Assembly: GCF_011634775.1 (NCBI RefSeq)
Contig: NZ_JAALXT010000005.1
Span: forward strand, 248,001 to 312,000
DNA: 64,000 nucleotides
Direction: 5' to 3'
Source: Thalassoroseus pseudoceratinae
GTDB taxonomy: Bacteria > Planctomycetota > Planctomycetia > Planctomycetales > Planctomycetaceae
Under the pieces are notes generated by a model, which was not told where the DNA came from, searched no databases, and worked only from the letters and a program-made list of their open reading frames with translations. Both the position numbers and the translations under genes were made by a program. Numbering within the stretch: position 1 is the stretch's first letter; every line of letters begins with the position of its first letter. Of the stretch, positions 26,967 to 35,100 are shown one piece after another.

Positions 26967-28265
26967 TCAGATGAACGGTGTGATGCCAGGAATTGCCACA
27001 GGTGGTTCCGGTAGCGGTGCGTCCCAATCGTAGGTTTCTGGGCCGAGTTTCTCTTTCGAGTTGAGGCACTGTTCCCACGTCAGTGTTTTGCCGGTGTAAG
27101 CAGCCATTCGGCCGGCAATCCCCATCAACGAACTTTTCGCCATGTATTCCCCGTTGTTGAGGATTTCCCCGCGGCGAAGGGCCGCGTACATGGCGTCGTG
27201 TTCAAGTTGGTGCATCACCGTACGTTTTGGTTTCATTTGGAAACTGTTTTCGCCGGTGATTCGGTAAGCGCGTACATCACAAACACCTTTCGATCCCAAC
27301 GCGATCACGCTGTTCTCGTTGCTACATCCCGGAGCCTGACGGGTTTGAGCATAAACTCGTTTTCCGTCGGCGTACTGGAAGGTGACTGCAAAGTGATCGA
27401 AAATATGCCCGAACTCTTTCCCGGTGCGGGTTTGTCGCCCACCGGTTGCGGAGATTTTCACGGGGTACTCATCGCCCAAAAGCCAAGCCACGTTGTCCAA
27501 TTCGTGCACGAATTGTTCGGCCATGAAGTCACTGCTGAGCCATGTGTAGTAGTACCAGTTGCGGAGTTGGTATTCCATATCGGTCCAACCTTCTTTGCGG
27601 GGCGTGTTCTTCACCCCACCGTTGAACCGTTGTGTAACCACGCTGGAGATGTCCCCCAGTGCGCCTTCCTGCAACTTCTTGACCATTTCGATCATGTTGG
27701 TGTCATAACGCCAACACAATCCGGAGAGCACCGTGAGGTTTTTCTTCTTGGCCAACTCGGTGGTTTCGAGCACACTGCGGACGCCAGGCGCATCGACAGC
27801 AACTGGTTTTTCGACGAACATATGCTTGCCCGCTTCGATACCAGCTTTGAAGTGAGCCGGTCGGAAGTGGGGCGGGGTGGCCAAGCAGACCAAATCGACA
27901 TCGGCTTCCAAGAGTTGCTTGTAAGCATCGAAGCCGACGAATTGCTGCTCTTTGGGAACATCGACTCGGTCCGCGACGTTGGTCGACTTGATCGCCTTCA
28001 GGCTGCGGTCGAGTTGATCTTGAAAGACGTCCGCCATCGCAACCAATTTGGTGTAGCCATCCGCGCGCAGAGTTTGGACCGCAGCCCCGGTTCCACGTCC
28101 GCCGCAACCAACCAAGCCCACTTTGATCTGGTCGGAACCAGCCGCATGGGCCGAGCGAAGCGTCACCGAATCCAAAGCAGCGACCGCGCCCACGGCAGCA
28201 GCGGTTTTCACGAACGTTCGCCGAGAAGGGGAATGCTCAGTAGAAGATGGTGTTGATTCAGTCAT
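26967..28265 (-). CDS. Gfo/Idh/MocA family oxidoreductase with twin-arginine leader
   Basis: An NAD(P)-dependent sugar oxidoreductase-like protein of 432 residues. The ATG at 28265 gives a twin-arginine leader, SPSRRTFVKTAAAVGAVAAL, so it should be folded in the cytoplasm and exported by Tat. The Rossmann motif IKVGLVGCGGRGTG follows (47-60). Further family elements are VDLVCLATPPHFR, HMFVEKPVAVDAPG with the Glu-Lys-Pro signature, and LCWRYDTNMIEM. The C-terminal half carries the substrate-binding beta sheet. Planctomycetes have many of these exported paralogues, probably acting on sugars or sugar acids. It has its own terminator downstream. Confidence 0.95.
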   Translation of the reverse strand: MTESTPSSTEHSPSRRTFVKTAAAVGAVAALDSVTLRSAHAAGSDQIKVGLVGCGGRGTGAAVQTLRADGYTKLVAMADVFQDQLDRSLKAIKSTNVADRVDVPKEQQFVGFDAYKQLLEADVDLVCLATPPHFRPAHFKAGIEAGKHMFVEKPVAVDAPGVRSVLETTELAKKKNLTVLSGLCWRYDTNMIEMVKKLQEGALGDISSVVTQRFNGGVKNTPRKEGWTDMEYQLRNWYYYTWLSSDFMAEQFVHELDNVAWLLGDEYPVKISATGGRQTRTGKEFGHIFDHFAVTFQYADGKRVYAQTRQAPGCSNENSVIALGSKGVCDVRAYRITGENSFQMKPKRTVMHQLEHDAMYAALRRGEILNNGEYMAKSSLMGIAGRMAAYTGKTLTWEQCLNSKEKLGPETYDWDAPLPEPPVAIPGITPFI

Positions 28266-28488
28266 GTGGAAAATCATCCTTTCAGTTTGGCCGGCGATGA
28301 ATTTCGGCCGGCGAATTTTGTCCCCAACAAGCCGAACCAAACCCGAATGCGACAAAGTTTTCAAAAAATGAAACGCAGTTTGGCACGAGAGACAACAAGC
28401 TAGGGGGAAAGCGCGACGAAACAGCCGTTGTTGATTTTAAGCACGACACGACGGCAAACACAAACCCGAGCAGCGGATTTTGGCGAAG

Positions 28489-28953
28489 TCACTTATCGGT
28501 GGCTTCTTCGAAGTAGCTGAGGACCTTCTCCAATGGAACACCCCATAAATCCGCCAATAGCAATGGTCCACCAACCCCAAGTTTGTTCAGGTCGCTCGCC
28601 GGTACATCCAGGGCGACAGCAAGTTGCGTCTGCCAATCCGCAGGCCAACCGATGAACTGTCGCTGAGCGGCGACATCGTCATAACGCCTGCGTTTGCGGG
28701 CGGTCATCGCTTCAAAAGCATCGACCCGCGAATCTTCGGTGATCGCGCCATCTTCGATATCAAGCCGAATAAAATAGACAACGATCGGGATGAGATCTTC
28801 ATCCGATAGTACGGTGATTAGTCGCAAGGTTTCATCGATGGGCACTCCCATCTCGGCGGCGGTGCAGTCACCATGCCAGAGGGCTTCCACCAACCGTCGA
28901 CTTCCACGTCGAAGTTGCCCCGACCGATCGACAACAAAATAGGAAAGTCTCAT
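28489..28953 (-). CDS. Protein of unknown function
   Basis: A 154-residue acidic soluble protein (ATG at 28953, MRLSYFVVDRSGQLRRGSR). No signal peptide or membrane helix is visible. It has a helical core (DETLRLITVLSDEDLIPIVVYFIRLDIEDGAI) and a C-terminal WQTQLAVALDVPASDLNKLG...VSYFEEATDK-type helical end. I do not recognise a family. The flanking genes are a secreted oxidoreductase and the giant repeat gene, which give no functional hint. Confidence 0.6.
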   Translation of the reverse strand: MRLSYFVVDRSGQLRRGSRRLVEALWHGDCTAAEMGVPIDETLRLITVLSDEDLIPIVVYFIRLDIEDGAITEDSRVDAFEAMTARKRRRYDDVAAQRQFIGWPADWQTQLAVALDVPASDLNKLGVGGPLLLADLWGVPLEKVLSYFEEATDK

Positions 28954-29099
28954 ACGCCGCGAATCTTTCCGATTCCAAACCTCCAACGGAAATCAACACC
29001 GGTTTCATTTGGCCCGATTCCAGTATACCGAAACCGCCCCGACATTGCAGAGCGTTTTCGAAGTTCCCTCAAATTGTGATTCCACCGACACCGACAAAC

Positions 29100-29134
29100 A
29101 AAAAAGCGTGAGGAGTTTCGAAAACTCCCCACGC
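29100..29134 (-). terminator. Rho-independent terminator of the giant repeat gene
   Basis: On the minus strand GCGTGgGGAGTTT pairs with AAACTCCtCACGC (29106-29134, one internal mismatch, short loop) and six T follow. It lies 35 bases beyond the stop codon of the giant gene. Confidence 0.88.
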
Positions 29135-29168
29135 CTGGTTTTGAACTAAGACAATTCAGAAATCATCC

Positions 29169-32100
29169 TCACACGACGAAGTCGGTGGAGACGATTCGGT
29201 TCTTACCGGTGACTGGATTCCAGAAGAACAACCCATCGGTGATGGCACTGCTCGCGGTTTCGATTGTCACTGGCGTGAGAACTGGGAAGTCACCGTTGAT
29301 CACACCAACCGCGACGGGGGAATCGGTGAGTGTGTAGCTCGAGCCGTCACCATCGTTGGTGAAGAGCCGATTCTTGCCGCTGGCGAAGTCCCGGGCGAAG
29401 ACATCGACGATATCGTCGCCGTTGACATCGGCAATCACGATTTCGGAGAAATCATTGCCGTTGAGCGCCGTGACATCGATGACGTTGGTCAGCACCGTAT
29501 CCTGAGCCGAAGTCACACCTGGGGTCGTAGCATCGAAGCTCACCAGACGGTTTCGACCAGTCGTCAGGTTAGTAAAGAACAGTTCGTTCGAGCCGGTGTT
29601 GTCGAAGTCACCAAGCACAACGTCTTCGAAATCGTTGCCGTTGATCGCGGTCACATCAACCACATTCGTTTGAATGTTGCTGACCTCCGTGTCCGCCGCC
29701 GGCGTCACTGCCGTCAGGTGCACAAGTCGGTTGCGACCCGTAACAGGGTTCCAGAAGAACAAGTCGTCGGCATCACCTTCATCGAGATCACCAGCGACAA
29801 GCTCCGTGAAGTCATTGCCGTTGATCGCAGCATCTGGGACGACGCTGTCCTCAACGACTCCGGTGATCGTTATGGGCATGGTCATTTTGTCGACATCGAG
29901 GTGAACCAATCGGTTCTTCCCGGAAGCTGGGTCCCAGAAGAACAAGTCATCGTTAGGATCACCATCGAAGGCACCGGAGACGAGATTGGCAAAATCGTTT
30001 CCGTTGATGGCCGACGGATCGACTGGATTCGTAATGATCGTTCCATCCCTAAGAACGATTCGGTTCTCGCCGGAGACCGGGTCCCAGAAGAACAAGTCAT
30101 CGTTGCCATCGCCACCGGTCACCAGTTGGACTCCGTCGAAATCACCGGCGACGACCTGCGTGTAAGGACCGTTGATCGCGAGCGGATCCACGAAGTCGTT
30201 GTCGAAGTCATCCAGCAATGCACCTGGATCACCGAAGACGCTTTCCAATGCTCCGATGTCAACGATCCCGTTGAGAATACGTGGGAAACCGGTTCCGCGT
30301 TGATCGACGGAGGCATCGACCAACGAATTACTGCCGGCGTTGACGGCGGGGCTGTCCATCACGAGAGCGTGCGTTTCCGTCAGACCGCCGTTGTTGGCCA
30401 ATGTCGGGTCGAGAACCGTTGCCAACCCACCGGTGATGCCAACGATGTTTCCGTTGGTGGCATCCATGATGCCGGACGTGCCCGCGTCCCCGAGAAGGTT
30501 GTTAGCACTGCTGGCGTCCGCCGCCCCCATGCCGTCGAAGTCACTATCAACACCACCGCCGGTCGTGTTGCCAGCGAGGATGGTGTTGTTCAGCGTTGTG
30601 GTGCTCGTGGCATCGGTGAAGATTCCACCACCGGCACCAGTTGCGTCGTCTTCGCTATCCGCAGTGTTGAGAACGATGGTGGCGTTGGTGATCGTCAATG
30701 TGCTGTTTTCGTCGTTTGTGATCCCACCGCCATTGCCATCCGAGTCGTTCCCGGAGATCGTGCTGTTCGAAATGCTGGTTGTCGCCGCGGATGCAGCTCC
30801 ACCATTCTGAATAGCACCACCGGAGTCCACCGCGAAGTTGGCGGTGAAGAGGCTGTTGGTGACCGTGAGCGTTCCGTTTTGGTTGTACGCTCCGCCGCCT
30901 TCGGCTCCCGCTTCGTTGGCATCAACGGTTGTGGTGTCGACGGTCAAGGTTCCGGTGCCGATCCAGAGACCACCACCATCCTCCGCAGCCAAGTTGTTCA
31001 AAACGTTGCTACCGGTGATCGTGACATCAGCGCTCGCGGCATGAAGACCACCACCGTTACCGGGATTCGGTGTCCCGAAGGTTGCGGTTCCATCGACATC
31101 ATTGCTGATGAGTTGAACGTTGGTCAGAGCCACCGTTCCAGCGATGGCTTCGATACCACCACCCGCACGATTCGCACCATTGAGGCTGATCGTCGTGTTA
31201 TCAATGGTCACACTGCCATCGGTTGTCAGGATACCACCACCACTCCCGGCGGTTCCATCGGCGACATTGAATTGAATCGTCGCACCATCGACTTGCAACG
31301 TTCCACCATTGTTGAAGATCCCGCCGCCACCTTCGTCTGCGGCATCGCCACTGGCAATGTTGCCTTCAATCGCAGTGCCGTTCTGAACGATCAGAGTCGC
31401 ACCGACATTGTTCCACAGGCCACCACCTTCGGATCCAGCGGTGTTGTCGGAGACTGAACCACCGGAGATGGTCACCGTTGTTGGCGTTGTCATGCCCATG
31501 TCACCGTCGCCAGTGATGTGCAAGCCACCCCCATTGCCCGGATTCGACAACAAACCGTTACCGGTGAGATCGTCGTCGGAAGCATCGTTGCCATCGAGCG
31601 TGACGTCGGTCAGCGTAACGGTCCCGGTCACGATTTCGATCCCGCCACCGGCGCGGACGGCTTCGTTGCCGCTGATTTCGGTATTCGAGATCGTCACGGT
31701 TCCATCGACGGAGAAAATACCACCACCGCTGCCGGAGGTGCCATCGGCAATGTTTCCGGAAATGGTTCCGCCGGTGATCGTCAGGGTTCCGCCATCGTTG
31801 AAGATTCCGCCACCGCCGTTGGTGGCATCGTCACCACTGGCAATGTTATTCGAGATGGTCGTCGCCATACTCATTACGGAGATCGGAACCGGTTCGCCGA
31901 AGATGAAATCGTCCATGACGACGAGATCATCGGTGCCACCCTGGGTGATGTCATCGTTGCCCATCGCCAAGTTTCCGTTACCGGAGGTGATCCGCACGGA
32001 AGCGACGACCGGTGCGTCAAACGTGAGGCCGGTAAACGAAAGACTTCCGTCCCCGGCGGTTGCCAGCACCATCTGGGTTGCCAACACGTTGTCATCAACA

Positions 32101-35100
32101 TCCAGAAATTCGATCATCGTGGAGTCGTCGACATCGACATCCGAGAAGACGGCGCCAAAGCCGGTGACTGCGGCCGGAATGTCGGTGCCTGGCACAAAGA
32201 AGTTGACGAGGACGACGTTGCTACCAATCGGTGTAAACAGACGCTCGGCAGAGAATGTCGAGAAGTCAGTCGCATAGTTGGAGTTGATGTTGGAGAAATT
32301 AACGCCCTCTCCACTGGCTGCGGTGGCACTGAGTTGGAAATCGGTGCCCGGCGTGGTGAATTCAACGCCACGTGCTCTCGGTGAGAAGTTCGCGTTAAAG
32401 AAGTCGCCGGGGAAGGAGTTTGGAGCCGAGACCGAGTCAGGAGCGGCATCCCAGTTGATCTGCCGTCGACCGGGACTTTGCGATCCTGGGGTATTGGAAT
32501 TCAAAGTCCCGAGATCGTCGCGGAATTGATCAACGGTCGCGGTGATTGCTGCCGCGTCCGCTCCGGTGGCTTCACGAGTCGTTGCGACATTACCAGTTGT
32601 GACGTCGCCTCCGACGGTCAACGTTCCGGTGGATGAATTCCACAAACCACCACCTTCCGATTCAGCGGTGTTGCCGTCGACCGTCCCCCCGATGACATTC
32701 ACGGTGGCATCGCTGGTCACATGCAAGCCCCCCCCATTGCCAGGAGCGGCCACAGAGATCGATCCGCCTGCGACGGAGACGTCGTTGTTGGTGAGGTCCG
32801 AATCGACGATGTTGACGAGACCGGCGACGACTTCGATCCCACCACCGGCACGAATGGCTTCGTTGGCATCAATCGACGCGCCGGCAATCGTTACTGAACC
32901 GCCGATCGAGAGAATCCCACCACCGCTGCCGGCCGTTAGCCCCATGCCGGAAGCCCCATTGGCAAGATTGTTCGTGATGGAGACGGTCGAAGCGGTGCCG
33001 TTGATGATCAACGTCCCACCGTCGTTGAAGATCCCGCCACCACCTTGCAGATCAGCCGTGTCGGTTGAACCATCCGCGTTTCCGCTGGCGAGGTTGCCAT
33101 CGATGATGGTGCCGTTCTGAACGATCAACGTTCCGGTGGAAGAGTTCCACAGACCACCACCCTCGGCAGCGGCTTCGTTATTACTGACGGTTCCGCTGTC
33201 GATCGTGACCATGGCGTCGCCGGTGATGTGTAAGCCACCACCGTTGCCAGGATTCGGGGCAATCGCCGTCGTTCCGCCACCGTTGACATCGTTGCCGGAA
33301 ATCTGAGTCCCGGCACCGGAGATCGTGGCCGTGCCCCCATTCATCTCAATCCCGCCACCAGCTCGGTTGGCACTGTTGCTGGTGATGCTGGTATTGTCGA
33401 TCGTGACCGTCCCGCCCAGGCTGAGAATCCCGCCACCACTTCCCAAGGTGCCGTCAGCTTCGTTCTGCGAGATGGTCGCATTGTCGATATCCAACGTCCC
33501 ACCGTTGTTGAAGATCCCGCCACCACCGTCATCGGCGGCGTCACCACTGGCGATATTTTGGAGAACGACCGTGCCGTTGACGGTCATCGTGCCGGAGCCG
33601 TTCCACAAGCCGCCACCTTCAAGAGCGGCGACATTGTTTTGGAAGATGCCGCCGGTGACGTTGACATTGCCGTCGCCTGTTACGTGCAGACCGCCACCGT
33701 TACCGGGAGCGGCAACCGGAGTCGTCCCGACAGGCGCCATGATGTCCACACCAGCGCTGTTGCCACCAATGGTTACGTTCGACAGTGTGGTCGTGGTGCC
33801 AGCAGTGGTTTCGATCCCGCCACCGGCACGGTTCGCGACGTTGTCAGAGATGAAGCCGCCAATCACGGTGAGTGTGCCCATGGCATCATTGAAGATCCCA
33901 CCACCGCTACCGCTGGTTCCGTCGGCGGCGTTGTTGCTGATCGTCGAGTTGATAATGGTCACTTCACCACCGGCATTGAAGACCCCGCCACCACCGTTGG
34001 TCGCGTCATCGCCACTGGCGACGTTGCTGTCGATGACGGTCGCGTTTTGGATCATCATCTCACCGGAGCCGTTCCAGAGACCACCGCCTTCGGACGCCGC
34101 GACGTTGCCGCTGACGGTTCCTCCATCGATCGTCACATCACCGTCGCCGGAAACGTGTAAGCCACCACCGTTACCAGGAGCGGCTACGGGGGTGGTGCCG
34201 ACCATGTTCATAATGTCCACGCCCGCACTATTGCCATCGAGCGTGACGCCGGTCAGTGTGGTTGTTGTGCTCGCAGTGACTTCGATCCCACCACCGGCAC
34301 GGTTCGCGACGTTACCGCTGATCTCCGCGTCGGTTACGCTGAGCGTGCCCATCGCATCGTTGAGAATTCCACCACCACTACCGCTGGCACCATCGGCAGC
34401 GTTGTTGGTGATCATCGTGGCGGCACCGGTGATCGTCACCGTCCCACCGGCGTTGAAGACCCCACCACCACCATTATCAGCGGCGGCACCGCTAGCAACG
34501 TTGCTGTCGATGACCGTCCCATTCTGGATGGTCATTTCGCCCAGCCCATTCCACAGACCGCCACCTTCCGACGCGGCGACATTGTTGCTGACCGTACCGC
34601 CGTCAACAGTGACATCGCCATCACCACTGATGTGCAAACCACCGCCATTGCCGGGAGCGGCTACCGGAGTTGAGCCAGCCATGTTCATGATGTCGACACC
34701 GGCACTGTTACCGTCCAGTGCGACGTCGGTCAGCATCGTCATGGTGCCGGCAGTGGCCTCAATCCCACCACCAGCACGGTTGGCGACATTGCCGGTGATG
34801 CTTGCGTCGTTGATGGTAAGTGTGCCCATTGCATCATTGAAGATTCCACCACCGCTACCGCTGGTTCCGTCGGCGGCGTTGTCTGCGATGGTGACAGTCG
34901 TCATGGAACCATCGATGGTCAGCGATCCCCCGGCGTTGAAGATCCCGCCACCACCGTTGGTCGCATCGTCACCGCTGGCTGTGTTTTCAAGGACATCGGT
35001 GCCGTTCTGAACCGTGGCTATTGTGCCTGAGGAGAACCACAAACCGCCCCCTTCGGAAGCTGCGGCGTTGTCTTGCACGAGAGAGTCATCAACAGTCAAG

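Noticed and set aside
27198-28256. 352-codon plus-strand frame opposite the Gfo/Idh/MocA gene
   Set aside because: Antisense shadow of a well-supported enzyme gene.
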